The translations under genes were made by a program, and so were the position numbers. Shown here piece by piece: positions 38,825-48,123 of a stretch of DNA of 48,123 nucleotides (its first letter is position 1; every line of letters begins with the position of its first letter). The DNA is from an uncultured Pantoea sp. (lineage in GTDB: Bacteria; Pseudomonadota; Gammaproteobacteria; Enterobacterales; Enterobacteriaceae). The stretch covers positions 1 through 48,123 of the forward strand of contig CAJYKU010000005.1 of NCBI GenBank assembly GCA_913775175.1, written 5' to 3'. Under the pieces are notes generated by a model. That model was not told where the DNA came from, made no database searches, and was given only the letters and a program-made list of their open reading frames with translations.

Positions 38825-40195
38825 ATGAAAAAACAAACAACACTATTAAGCGCATTAGCCCTGAGTATTGGCATGAGCCTGGCAGCCGCGCCAGCTGCGA
38901 TGGCGTCTCTTCCTGCAGAGGTTCAGGGGCAGGCGCTGCCAAGCCTGGCCCCCATGCTGGAAAAAGTGCTGCCTGCCGTGGTGAGTGTGCACGTTGAAGG
39001 CACGGATAGCGACCAGCAGGCACAGGAGATCCCAGAGCCGCTGAAGCGCTTTTTTGGTCAGGCACCGGGGCAGTCTCAGCCACAGCCGTTTGAAGGCCTG
39101 GGCTCTGGCGTCATTATTGACGCGGCAAAAGGCTATATCCTGACCAACAACCATGTGGTCAATGGTGCAGATAAAATCAGCGTTCAGCTAAGCGATGGCA
39201 ACGAACATGATGCCAAACTGATTGGGCACGATGAGCAGACCGATATTGCGCTGATTCAGATTGAAGGAGCCAAAAATCTTACTCAGGTAAAAATCGCTGA
39301 TTCTGATGCGCTGAAAGTGGGTGACTTTGCCGTGGCCATTGGCAACCCGTTTGGACTGGGTCAGACCGCTACCTCCGGGATTATCTCTGCGCTGGGTCGC
39401 AGCGGTCTGAATCTTGAAGGACTGGAAAACTTCATTCAGACCGATGCAGCAATCAACCGCGGTAACTCCGGCGGCGCACTGGTCAATCTGAATGGTGAAC
39501 TGATCGGTATCAACACGGCAATTCTCGCTTCCAGCGGCGGTAATATCGGAATCGGCTTTGCTATTCCCAGCGATATGGCGATGAATCTTGCACAGCAGCT
39601 GATCCAGTTTGGCGAAGTGAAGCGTGGTCAGCTGGGTATCAAGGGCACCGAGATGACCGCGGATATCGCCAAAGCGTTTAATGTGGATGCCCAGAGGGGT
39701 GCCTTTATCTCAGAAGTATTGCCAAAATCAGCAGCGGAAAAAGCGGGTATCAAGGCAGGCGATATTATTACCAGCATTAACGACAAGGCGATCTCAAGCT
39801 TTGCCGAGTTGCGTGTAAAAGTAGGCACCACACCACCAGGTCAGCAGGTAAAAATTGGTCTGCTGCGCGATGGTAAGCCGGTAAACGTCACCGTTACGCT
39901 GGAGCAGAGCGCTCAGAGCACTGCCAGCGCACAACTGATGTCGCCTGCGCTGCAGGGTGCTGCACTGAGTGACGGCACGACCAAAGCTGGCGATAAGGGA
40001 GTAAAAGTTGACACCATTACTAAAGGCACGCCTGCTGAGCAGGTGGGTCTGCAAAAAGATGATGTGATTGTTGGTGTAAACCGCAGCCGCGTGCAAAACC
40101 TGGCTGAAATGCGCAAAGTACTGGAGAGCAAACCGCCAGTGCTGGCACTGAACGTTGTGCGCGGTGACGAAAGTATCTATCTGCTGCTGAGATAA
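38825..40195 (+). CDS. degQ: Periplasmic serine endoprotease DegQ (HtrA family)
   Basis: The ATG at 38825 gives 456 residues and a signal peptide (KKQTTLLSALALSIGMSLAA) cleaved near AMA. The catalytic triad is H110 (TNNHVVN), D140 (QTDIALIQ) and S215 (RGNSGGALVN). Two C-terminal PDZ domains follow (about 260-360 and 370-456). DegQ degrades and refolds misfolded periplasmic proteins. The long HtrA Q-linker of DegP is absent, favouring DegQ. degS follows 86 bp later. Confidence 0.96.
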   Translation: MKKQTTLLSALALSIGMSLAAAPAAMASLPAEVQGQALPSLAPMLEKVLPAVVSVHVEGTDSDQQAQEIPEPLKRFFGQAPGQSQPQPFEGLGSGVIIDAAKGYILTNNHVVNGADKISVQLSDGNEHDAKLIGHDEQTDIALIQIEGAKNLTQVKIADSDALKVGDFAVAIGNPFGLGQTATSGIISALGRSGLNLEGLENFIQTDAAINRGNSGGALVNLNGELIGINTAILASSGGNIGIGFAIPSDMAMNLAQQLIQFGEVKRGQLGIKGTEMTADIAKAFNVDAQRGAFISEVLPKSAAEKAGIKAGDIITSINDKAISSFAELRVKVGTTPPGQQVKIGLLRDGKPVNVTVTLEQSAQSTASAQLMSPALQGAALSDGTTKAGDKGVKVDTITKGTPAEQVGLQKDDVIVGVNRSRVQNLAEMRKVLESKPPVLALNVVRGDESIYLLLR

Positions 40196-40203
40196 TCCCA
40201 CTG

Positions 40204-40238
40204 ACAGGCGGACAACCAGGTGTCTGTCCGCCTTTCTC
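40204..40238 (+). terminator. Terminator between degQ and degS
   Basis: AGGCGGACA (40206-40214) pairs with TGTCCGCCT (40225-40233), followed by TTCTC. The weak T tract suggests partial termination. Confidence 0.55.
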
Positions 40239-40281
40239 ATGTTATTCTGCCCTGCGATCTCCTGGGACCTGAAATAACATC

Positions 40282-41361
40282 ATGTTTCTTAAACTTTTGC
40301 GTGCAGTAGTAATGGGCCTGATTGTCGCAGGCCTGCTGCTTGTTGCAGTTCCGGCGCTGCGAATGGGCAAAGAAGTGACGTTTGATCATGATAGCAGCGC
40401 TGACGAGACGCCCTTTAGCTTTAATCAGGGGGTGCGACGTGCTGTGCCCGCCGTAGTCAACGTTTATAACCGCAGCGCTCAGGGCAACAACAACCGGGGC
40501 ATTACCACGCTGGGTTCAGGCGTGATCATGAATGCCAAAGGCTATATTCTCACCAACAAGCATGTTATCAACAACGCCGATCAGATTATTGTCGCGCTGC
40601 AGGATGGACGCTTTTTTGAAGCCACCCTGGTAGGCTCCGATGCCATGACCGATCTGGCGGTACTCAAGATCAGCGCTACCGGGCTGCCGGTGATCCCCAT
40701 CAATAGCAAACGCGTTGCCCATATTGGCGACGTCGTGATGGCAATTGGTAATCCTTATAATCTTGGTCAGACGGTAACCCAGGGCATTATCAGTGCAACC
40801 GGTCGGGTCGGACTAAGCTCATCCGGACGGCAAAATTTTCTGCAAACAGATGCCTCCATTAATCAGGGCAACTCCGGGGGCGCGTTAATTAATTCGCTGG
40901 GTGAACTGACCGGAATTAACACGCTGACCTTTGACAAAAGCAGTGATGGCGAGACGCCAGAAGGAATTGGATTCGCTATTCCCACCGCTCTGGCGGCGAA
41001 AATTATGGACAAGCTGATCCGCGATGGTCGGGTGATCCGCGGTTATATTGGCATTACCGGTCGCGAGCTGCCACCGCTGCATGGTCAGGGCAACAATCTT
41101 GATCGCGTGCAGGGCATTGTCGTCAACAGCGTTGCTCCGGGCGGCCCGGCAGATAGTGCCGGTATCCAGGCCAATGATGTGCTGCTACAGGTTAATGGCA
41201 AACCTGCCCTCTCCGCCCAGGAGACCATGGATCAGGTCGCCGAGATCCGCCCAGGTTCGGTGATTGATGTTCAGATATTGCGCAACGAACAGAAGATGAC
41301 GCTGCCGGTGACGATCCAGGAGTTCCCGGATACGGCAGCGCCCGCTACGACCCGGCAGTAA
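40282..41361 (+). CDS. degS: Site-1 protease DegS of the sigma-E stress pathway
   Basis: DegS is membrane-anchored and cleaves RseA when its PDZ domain binds exposed outer-membrane protein C-termini. The 359-residue protein has an N-terminal membrane anchor (about 8-27), a triad H94 (TNKHVIN), D124 (MTDLAVLK) and S198 (QGNSGGALIN), and a single C-terminal PDZ domain. Length agrees with E. coli DegS (355). In E. coli mdh follows; here epmA converges on it after 26 bp. Confidence 0.97.
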   Translation: MFLKLLRAVVMGLIVAGLLLVAVPALRMGKEVTFDHDSSADETPFSFNQGVRRAVPAVVNVYNRSAQGNNNRGITTLGSGVIMNAKGYILTNKHVINNADQIIVALQDGRFFEATLVGSDAMTDLAVLKISATGLPVIPINSKRVAHIGDVVMAIGNPYNLGQTVTQGIISATGRVGLSSSGRQNFLQTDASINQGNSGGALINSLGELTGINTLTFDKSSDGETPEGIGFAIPTALAAKIMDKLIRDGRVIRGYIGITGRELPPLHGQGNNLDRVQGIVVNSVAPGGPADSAGIQANDVLLQVNGKPALSAQETMDQVAEIRPGSVIDVQILRNEQKMTLPVTIQEFPDTAAPATTRQ

Positions 41362-41387
41362 TCAATAACCGCCGGGTGACAGCCTGA

Positions 41388-42365
41388 TTAACTACGCTCT
41401 ACCGGGAACGCAATAACGTCACTCAGAGCATTGGCTTTCAGCGCCAGCATAATCAGGCGGTCCACTCCCAGCGCAACGCCTGAACAGGCAGGCATACCAT
41501 GCGCTAAGGCATCAAGCAGGTAGTGATCAATTGGATGTTGCGGTAAACCACGCGCCGCACGACGACGGTTATCCTGCTCAAAACGCTGACGCTGTTCGCG
41601 GCTGTCTGTAAGCTCGCGGAAACCGTTCGCCAGCTCAACGCCCTTGTAATAGACTTCAAAACGTTCGGCAACGCGATGATCTTCGGTGCTGATCTCCGCC
41701 AGTGCCGCCTGGCTGGCCGGGAAATGATAGATAAAACAGGGTTTGTCGTTACCAATTTTTGGCTCAACGCCCAGCATAAACAGCAGCTGCAGCAGAGTAT
41801 CGCGATCCTCTTCGCGCGCTGCCAGCTCACTTTCGCCCAGCTTTGCAGCCGCTTCACGCAGCTGTGTTTTGTCAGCAGAGAGCGGATCCAGTTCCAGATG
41901 GCGAATAAATGCCTGCTGATAAGAGAGTGATTCCGCGCTATCGCACTCCAGCACCTGCTGCAGCAGATCATCAACTTCATTCATCAGCCGGTACATATCA
42001 TAATGCGGCCGGTACCACTCCAGCATGGTGAACTCGGGGTTGTGATGACGTCCCGACTCTTCATTGCGAAAGCAGCGTCCCATCTGATAAATCGGGCCAC
42101 TGCCAGCAGCCAGCAGTCGCTTCATATGATATTCCGGACTGGTCATCAGCCAGAGATCGCGTCCGTCACTTGCCCCCGGCCCGACAAAACGGGTCTGAAA
42201 AGGTACCAGATGAACATCGGTAATGGTGGCCTGACTCATTGCCGGGGTATCCACTTCCAGTACGCCACGATCGGCAAAGAAACGCCTGATCTCTGCCAGA
42301 ATTGCAGCACGTTTTAACAAATTGGCAATGGGTGCGCTCGGCTGCCAGCCTGGCGTTTCGCTCAT
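41388..42365 (-). CDS. epmA: EF-P lysine ligase EpmA (PoxA/GenX/YjeA)
   Basis: EpmA is a truncated lysyl-tRNA synthetase paralogue that attaches (R)-beta-lysine to EF-P lysine 34. The 325-residue protein lacks the anticodon-binding domain and has class II motifs: motif 2 [20 protein letters not shown] and motif 3 [14 protein letters not shown]. Its targets and partner enzyme, efp and epmB, are encoded within 2.1 kb, which E. coli does not show because frd and ampC genes intervene. Confidence 0.97.
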   Translation of the reverse strand: MSETPGWQPSAPIANLLKRAAILAEIRRFFADRGVLEVDTPAMSQATITDVHLVPFQTRFVGPGASDGRDLWLMTSPEYHMKRLLAAGSGPIYQMGRCFRNEESGRHHNPEFTMLEWYRPHYDMYRLMNEVDDLLQQVLECDSAESLSYQQAFIRHLELDPLSADKTQLREAAAKLGESELAAREEDRDTLLQLLFMLGVEPKIGNDKPCFIYHFPASQAALAEISTEDHRVAERFEVYYKGVELANGFRELTDSREQRQRFEQDNRRRAARGLPQHPIDHYLLDALAHGMPACSGVALGVDRLIMLALKANALSDVIAFPVERS

Positions 42366-42425
42366 GGTGATGACTCCTCATACAGATAAGGGATGGAAGT
42401 CTACCCGGAACAGGCACAGCAGACA

Positions 42426-42495
42426 ATCGGGTGTATCAGAGGAGAAAAATCGGGTGTATCAGAGGAGAAAAATCGGGGTCAAAAAGAGGAGAAGA
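42426..42495. repeat. 23-bp tandem repeat, two exact copies and a degenerate third
   Basis: The unit beginning ATCGGGTGTATCAGAGGAG starts at 42426 and 42449; a third, altered copy starts at 42472. It lies between the epmA start and the entericidin gene's terminator. Adjacent exact copies point to recent slippage or duplication. Confidence 0.85.
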
Positions 42496-42520
42496 GCGGT
42501 GCGAAAGCTTTCGCACCGAC
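42490..42520 (-). terminator. Terminator of the entericidin gene
   Basis: The perfect palindrome CGGTGCGAAAGCTTTCGCACCG (42497-42518, shown here as one 22-nt stem) is split as CGGTGCGAAAG / CTTTCGCACCG. On the minus strand a pyrimidine-rich tract with TTTTT follows. Confidence 0.7.
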
Positions 42521-42525
42521 AGAAT

Positions 42526-42660
42526 TTACTGCGTGCTGCGCTGAATTGCCTGACCACCTGCTTCAACATCTTCACCCACGCCGCGCGTGGTATTGCAGCC
42601 GCTTAACACTGCAGAGAGCACCAGTACTGAGAAAATCGCGACAATACTTTTCTTAAACAT
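42526..42660 (-). CDS. ecnB: Entericidin-type small lipoprotein (EcnB-like)
   Basis: This 44-residue lipoprotein has a lipobox LSGC after a hydrophobic signal ([14 protein letters not shown]) and the entericidin signature [11 protein letters not shown]. Entericidin A/B of E. coli act as an antidote-toxin lipoprotein pair tied to stationary-phase lysis; only one gene is present here and it most resembles EcnB. I chose the ATG at 42660 because AAGGA lies 7 nt upstream; an ATG at 42666 adds two residues. It sits next to efp as in E. coli. Confidence 0.9.
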   Translation of the reverse strand: MFKKSIVAIFSVLVLSAVLSGCNTTRGVGEDVEAGGQAIQRSTQ

Positions 42661-42773
42661 AGCCATATCCTTGTTAGTTGCAGTAAAAGTACAGCTTTTA
42701 AAGCATAGTCTGCTTCTGCAATCCTGGTGGCTAAGTCTCTGAAAAATTCATATCTGCACTGGTTTTCAGGCAT

Positions 42774-42799
42774 AAAAAAGGCGCATCACTGATGCGCCT
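42774..42799 (-). terminator. Terminator of efp
   Basis: AGGCGCATCA and TGATGCGCCT (42779-42799) form a tight hairpin; on the minus strand a run of T follows, just after the efp stop. Confidence 0.8.
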
Positions 42800-42809
42800 G
42801 ATCATGAAT

Positions 42810-43376
42810 TTACTTTACGCGTGAAACGTATTCACCAGAACGGGTGTCAACTTTCACTACTTCGCCAATCTGTACGAAGAGTGGCACTTTGATTACTGCG
42901 CCGGTTGAAAGGGTCGCTGGCTTACCGCCGGTACCCGCGGTGTCACCTTTCAGGCCTGGATCGGTTTCAGTGACTTCTGCTTCGATAAAGTTTGGCGGCT
43001 GAACAGCGATAGGTTTATCGTTCCACAGGGTTACGATACAATCTGCGTTGTCCTGCAGCCATTTGGTCACATCATCCAGCACCTTAGCTTCAACCTGATA
43101 CTGTTCAAATGACTCAGGGTGCATGAAGTAGAAAAAATCGCCGTCGTTGTATGAGTACTGCAGCGTCATATCACGAACGTCTGCGCCTTCGGCAGAGTCA
43201 GTAGATTTAAACGTCTTTTCAACGCGTGAACCGGTCAGCAGACGACGCATTTTAACGCGTGCGAAAGCCTGACCTTTACCCGGCTTAACGAACTCACTGG
43301 ATTCGATTGCGTAAGGTTCGCCTTCGAACATGATTTTAAGACCGGAACGAAAATCGTTGCTAAGATAAGTCGCCAT
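42810..43376 (-). CDS. efp: Translation elongation factor P (EF-P)
   Basis: EF-P relieves ribosome stalling at polyproline. The 188-residue protein has three OB/KOW-type domains; the modified residue is K34 in [10 protein letters not shown], the loop recognised by EpmA. Length and sequence agree with E. coli. It diverges from epmB across 40 bp. Confidence 0.98.
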   Translation of the reverse strand: MATYLSNDFRSGLKIMFEGEPYAIESSEFVKPGKGQAFARVKMRRLLTGSRVEKTFKSTDSAEGADVRDMTLQYSYNDGDFFYFMHPESFEQYQVEAKVLDDVTKWLQDNADCIVTLWNDKPIAVQPPNFIEAEVTETDPGLKGDTAGTGGKPATLSTGAVIKVPLFVQIGEVVKVDTRSGEYVSRVK

Positions 43377-43416
43377 AAAGGCCCTCTGTAGATATTAACT
43401 GGTAATAGCCAAAAAA

Positions 43417-44445
43417 ATGGCACACATTGTAACCCTAAATTCCCCTGTCAGAGAAGATTGGTTGCAGCAACTTGCTGATGTTGTCACCGATCCTGCTGAA
43501 TTATTACAACTTTTAGGCCTTGCAGATCACCCGGAGTTAGCCGCGGGCCATGCTGCACGCCAGCTTTTTGCTCTGCGCGTACCGCGTGCCTTCATCCAGC
43601 AGATGCGTTATGGCGATGCTCACGATCCGTTACTGCTGCAGGTGCTGACCAGTCGCCAGGAGTTTATTGAGACACCGGGCTACAGCACCGATCCGCTGGA
43701 TGAGCAGAGCAGCGTTGTGCCAGGTCTGCTGCATAAGTATAAGAATCGCGCGCTGCTGCTGGTTAAAGGCGGCTGTGCGGTAAACTGCCGCTACTGCTTT
43801 CGCCGGCATTTCCCCTATCAGGATAATCAGGGCAATAAGCGTAACTGGCAGACAGCAATCGACTATATCGCTGCTCATCCGGAGCTGGACGAAATTATTT
43901 TCTCCGGCGGCGATCCGCTGATGGCTAAAGATCATGAGCTTGCCTGGCTGATCCACGCCCTGGAGCAAATTCCACATCTGAAACGACTGCGGATCCATAG
44001 CCGGCTTCCGGTGGTGATCCCGGCACGCATCACGCAGGGGCTTTGTGAGCTGCTGGCTGACACCCGGCTACAGGTGCTGCTGGTCAGCCATATCAATCAC
44101 GCGCAGGAGATTGGTGATGCGCTGCGCAGCCGTATGCAAATGCTGAAACGGGCTGGCGTCACGTTACTGAATCAGAGCGTACTGCTGCGCGGTGTAAACG
44201 ATAATGCCCAGGCGCTGGCGGCACTCAGCAATGCGCTGTTTGATGCGGGTATTCTGCCCTACTATCTGCACGTCCTCGACAAAGTACAGGGAGCTGCACA
44301 CTTCTTTGTTTCTGATAGTGAAGCACGTGCACTGATGCGCCAGCTGTTAAGTCAGGTATCGGGCTATATGGTGCCCAAACTGGCGCGTGAAATTGGTGGT
44401 GAGCCCAGTAAAACACCGCTGGATCTGCAGCTACGTCAGCATTGA
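43417..44445 (+). CDS. epmB: EF-P (R)-beta-lysine 2,3-aminomutase EpmB (YjeK)
   Basis: EpmB is a radical-SAM, PLP-dependent aminomutase that converts L-alpha-lysine to (R)-beta-lysine for EF-P modification. The 342-residue protein equals the E. coli length. The [4Fe-4S] cysteines are C120, C124 and C127 in GGCAVNCRYCFRR. The PLP lysine is expected in the C-terminal VSGYMVPKLAREIGGE segment. It is divergent from efp and converges on yjeI. Confidence 0.98.
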   Translation: MAHIVTLNSPVREDWLQQLADVVTDPAELLQLLGLADHPELAAGHAARQLFALRVPRAFIQQMRYGDAHDPLLLQVLTSRQEFIETPGYSTDPLDEQSSVVPGLLHKYKNRALLLVKGGCAVNCRYCFRRHFPYQDNQGNKRNWQTAIDYIAAHPELDEIIFSGGDPLMAKDHELAWLIHALEQIPHLKRLRIHSRLPVVIPARITQGLCELLADTRLQVLLVSHINHAQEIGDALRSRMQMLKRAGVTLLNQSVLLRGVNDNAQALAALSNALFDAGILPYYLHVLDKVQGAAHFFVSDSEARALMRQLLSQVSGYMVPKLAREIGGEPSKTPLDLQLRQH

Positions 44446-44493
44446 TATCAGCGTTGCAGGCGTTTATAACCCGCCTGTGCTGACCCCCAGGCA

Positions 44494-44523
44494 CAAAAAA
44501 AGCCGCATCAGCGGCTTTTTTTT
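44494..44523. terminator. Bidirectional terminator between epmB and yjeI
   Basis: AGCCGC-ATCA-GCGGCT (44501-44516) has A and T runs on its two sides. Confidence 0.85.
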
Positions 44524-44535
44524 ACGGCATAACGA

Positions 44536-44883
44536 TCAGGGACACTTGTAGACCTGACCAGTCATTTTACTATCAAGCGGTGCAAATGCTGAGAGCAGAT
44601 TTTGCGTTGGGCTGGTTGCGCCATAAATGACGTTGCCGCCCATTTCAGCCGCACGGTTGCGCAGATCATTTGCCGCGCCGCGCAGTGCACTGCCTTCGCC
44701 ACCAGAGCCGCTCAGCCAGTTACTTTGTGTACCGGTGACGTTACCCAGCAGCTGACACTGGCTGGCTGGCTGCTCATCGACAAACGTGACACGTTCGCCT
44801 GCAGTGCTCAGTTGAGTAGAGCTGCTGCAACCAGCCAGCAGCATGATGCCCGCTGCCAGTCCGGGCAAGAGGTTAATCCGCAT
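44536..44883 (-). CDS. yjeI: Putative lipoprotein YjeI (DUF4156)
   Basis: The ATG at 44883, with GGGGATT upstream, gives 115 residues and a lipobox LLAGC after a short signal peptide; the frame extends to 44955 without support. The mature part carries VDEQPASQCQLLG, RGAANDLRNRAAEMGGNVIYG and a C-terminal QVYKCP, matching E. coli YjeI. Function is unknown. yjeH, which separates it from groL in E. coli, is absent. Confidence 0.92.
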   Translation of the reverse strand: MRINLLPGLAAGIMLLAGCSSSTQLSTAGERVTFVDEQPASQCQLLGNVTGTQSNWLSGSGGEGSALRGAANDLRNRAAEMGGNVIYGATSPTQNLLSAFAPLDSKMTGQVYKCP

Positions 44884-45021
44884 TGTAATCCCCATTTTAT
44901 TATCATCAGTGGCGGGTGGCAGCGTAGCAGAAAAGCGCACTTTTTTTCTGCACATTCATTGCCCTGAACCCACAAAGCCGAAAGATTGCGTTTCTACTTA
45001 TACCCTGTTCATCAGCAAAAG

Positions 45022-45054
45022 AAAAACCCCCGACCGTTTCCGATCGGGGGTTTC
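45022..45054 (-). terminator. Terminator of groSL
   Basis: CCCCCGACCG (45027-45036) pairs with CGATCGGGGG (45041-45050) with one mismatch; TTTTTC follows on the minus strand, 28 bp after groL. Confidence 0.8.
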
Positions 45055-45081
45055 GCTGATAGCTTACGCTGCCGGGGGCAA

Positions 45082-46743
<1,662 letters not shown>

Positions 46744-46777
46744 TTAAATCTGTTTCGTTCAGTGAATTACGCGTAAA

Positions 46778-47071
46778 TTACGCTTCAACGATTGCCAGAA
46801 TGTCGCTTTCAGAGATGATCAGAACTTCTTCGTTATCGATTTTCTCGGTTTTTGCACCGTAGCCTTCGCTAAAAATCACCAGATCACCTACTTTTACATC
46901 CAGAGGCTTAACTTCGCCGTTGTCCAGGATGCGGCCCTTGCCAACAGCCAGGATTTCACCGCGGGTTGATTTGCCTGCTGCAGAGCCGGTCAGAACGATG
47001 CCGCCTGCTGATTTAGCTTCAACTTCTTTACGCTTGACGATTACACGATCGTGCAACGGACGAATATTCAT
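46778..47071 (-). CDS. groS: 10-kDa co-chaperonin GroES
   Basis: The start [16 protein letters not shown] at 47071 gives 97 residues, the E. coli length, with AAGGAG-like AGGAG upstream; the frame to 47098 is leader. The mobile loop [16 protein letters not shown] is intact. It heads the groSL operon. Confidence 0.98.
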   Translation of the reverse strand: MNIRPLHDRVIVKRKEVEAKSAGGIVLTGSAAGKSTRGEILAVGKGRILDNGEVKPLDVKVGDLVIFSEGYGAKTEKIDNEEVLIISESDILAIVEA

Positions 47072-47153
47072 TTGATAGCTCTCCTTTGAGAAGTCCAATC
47101 ATTCATTTTTGGGCTGAATGCCGGTCCTGAGGATCCCGGCTTCGTGCAGGAAG

Positions 47154-47181
47154 AGATAGGGGCAAATAAGAGGCTTTCAAG
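47154..47181 (-). promoter_or_regulatory. Sigma-32 promoter of groSL
   Basis: On the minus strand CTTGAAA (47175-47181) is followed after 12 nt by CCCCTATCT (47154-47162). Both agree closely with the sigma-32 -35 and -10 consensus and lie about 85 nt before groS. Confidence 0.85.
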
Positions 47182-47223
47182 GGGAAAAAATAAAAAAATA
47201 TCTGCTGGTGCTACAAGTGCTTA

Positions 47224-47257
47224 AAAAAAGCACAGCACGGGCGGCCTGCACCGCCCG
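47224..47257 (-). terminator. Terminator of fxsA
   Basis: CGGGCGG and CCGCCCG (47238-47257) form a stem. On the minus strand it is followed by TGCTGTGCTTTTTTT, close after the fxsA stop. Confidence 0.65.
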
Positions 47258-47264
47258 CTATTCG

Positions 47265-47717
47265 TCAGCGATCGTTATCCTGTCCGATACGATCCTGATC
47301 TTTGCGTTCAAATTCGCCATCCATGGTGACACCGCTATCTGGCCCCTGGCCAGGTCCACGCCAGACGCGCAGATGTGGCATCAGTTTCATCGTCAGATGC
47401 TTCTGCACCGGTGGCAGCAATAGCAACAGACCAAGGAAATCGGTAAAAAATCCTGGCAGCAGCAGCAGAAAACCCGCGATGATCAGCGAAACGCTTTTAA
47501 TCATCTCCGCTGCCGGACTCTCATTACGCGAGAGCTTCTCCTGCATCAGCATAAAGTTCTTCATGCCCTGATTTTTCACCAGTGAAACCCCAATGCAGGA
47601 GGTGAAAATAACCAGCAGCATGGTCAGCAGCACGCCCAGCGCGTGTGCGACCTGAATAAACAGTGTGATTTCAATCCACGCCAGAACAAAAAAGAGTAAA
47701 AACGGTAGCCAGCGCAC
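47265..47717 (-). CDS. fxsA: Membrane protein FxsA
   Basis: The GTG at 47717, with GGAG 6 nt upstream, gives 150 residues beginning MRWLPFLLFFVLAWIEI, matching E. coli FxsA. Three to four membrane segments are visible (about 3-22, 28-46, 75-105 with LLLLPGFFTDFLGLLLLLPP), then a polar tail. FxsA was found as a suppressor of F-plasmid exclusion of phage T7; its normal role is unknown. It lies between groSL and aspA as in E. coli. Confidence 0.95.
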   Translation of the reverse strand: MRWLPFLLFFVLAWIEITLFIQVAHALGVLLTMLLVIFTSCIGVSLVKNQGMKNFMLMQEKLSRNESPAAEMIKSVSLIIAGFLLLLPGFFTDFLGLLLLLPPVQKHLTMKLMPHLRVWRGPGQGPDSGVTMDGEFERKDQDRIGQDNDR

Positions 47718-48094
47718 CGGTATCTCCTGTGAGTTGGGCAGCCCGGCTGCTTGCCAGGCGGCGAAAAAAAAGGGGATAGTAACGATCCAGAGTTAAGAGA
47801 TGGGTTCTGATTCGCGAAATTTCAACCATGACGACAAAATATTTCCCTTTGCCATAAAAATGAGAGATACATCACATATCGTTATTACCACCTCACCGGC
47901 AAATATCCGTAAAGTGATCTGTGCACGAGCATTTCTGCCGAGACAGAATATGATCGTGCTCGCCAGCCCGAGGATGGTTAAAATGTCGGCACTGGCATTC
48001 CACGACAATATAATTGCTTCACCTGCGTGTTATTCGCTCTCCATCCATGCCGGATGCGTGGCGGTATCAGAGCAGCAATAATAAGAAGGTAATC
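47718..48094. promoter_or_regulatory. 377-bp divergent promoter region of fxsA and aspA
   Basis: TGAGAGATACATCACA at 47861-47876 matches the CRP dyad TGTGA-N6-TCACA at 9 of 10 positions, consistent with catabolite control of aspA in E. coli. A ribosome site AAGG precedes aspA. Short frames here (for example 47800-48081) lack coding character. No other element is clear. Confidence 0.5.
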
Positions 48095-48123
48095 ATGGCG
48101 AACAACATTCGTATCGAAGAAGA
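48095..48123 (+). CDS. aspA: Aspartate ammonia-lyase AspA, N-terminal fragment
   Basis: The window ends after nine codons (MANNIRIEE), which match the start of E. coli aspartase. The enzyme deaminates aspartate to fumarate. AAGG lies 7 nt before the ATG, and the position next to fxsA agrees with E. coli. Confidence 0.88.

Noticed and set aside
42426..42495. CRISPR-like array
   Set aside because: The 23-bp units are directly adjacent with no spacers, so this is an ordinary tandem repeat.

Overview
The window is a chromosomal segment from a gammaproteobacterium of the order Enterobacterales. Most proteins align over their whole length with the Escherichia coli versions, and gene order follows two E. 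coli map regions. A PmrA/PmrB pair between dacB and obgE, together with the loss of several small E. coli genes, points to Erwiniaceae or a neighbouring family (Erwinia/Pantoea-like); this is inference, since no rRNA or other taxonomic marker is present. I see no tRNA, rRNA, insertion sequence, prophage or CRISPR array.

Layout. 1-9.1 kb: start of ftsH, rlmE, yhbY, greA, dacB, pmrAB, obgE, rpmA-rplU, ispB and sfsB (heat shock/RNA maturation, transcript cleavage, peptidoglycan, ribosome assembly, quinone side chain). 9.1-18.5 kb: envelope biogenesis, with murA-ibaG-mlaBCDEF on the minus strand (peptidoglycan precursor, phospholipid transport) and yrbG-kdsD-kdsC-lptC-lptA-lptB on the plus strand (Kdo synthesis and LPS export). 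18.5-22.8 kb: rpoN-hpf-ptsN-rapZ-ptsO (sigma-54, ribosome hibernation, nitrogen PTS, GlmZ adaptor), then convergent mtgA. 22.8-26.1 kb: an AT-rich spacer with possible gene remnants, the sRNA gene arcZ and arcB. 26.1-34.4 kb: a long regulatory region and a two-gene operon. 34.4-41.4 kb: sspA-sspB, rplM-rpsI, zapE, zapG, degQ, degS. 41.4-48.1 kb: epmA, an entericidin gene, efp, epmB, yjeI, groSL, fxsA and the start of aspA. This last block lies far from degS in E. coli, so a rearrangement junction sits between 41,361 and 41,388.

The most unusual content is the operon at 26,954-34,304. It encodes an 1843-residue glutamate synthase-like protein and, directly downstream, a CysJ-like FMN/FAD diflavin reductase in the place where E. 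coli has gltD. The large protein has the glutaminase, FMN-synthase and GXGXG regions of GltB, an extra segment of about 100 residues before the synthase domain, a C-terminal extension of about 200 residues, and an altered iron-sulfur cysteine spacing. I infer an NADPH-driven GOGAT-like enzyme fed by a flavodoxin-type reductase. The 884-bp upstream region carries an NtrC-like enhancer, a candidate sigma-54 element, a sigma-70-like promoter overlapping a Fur-like box, and a long leader that can fold.

Other points of regulation visible in the sequence: sigma-32 promoters before groSL and before rlmE-ftsH, a GraL-like terminator in the greA leader, and a CRP-like site before aspA.
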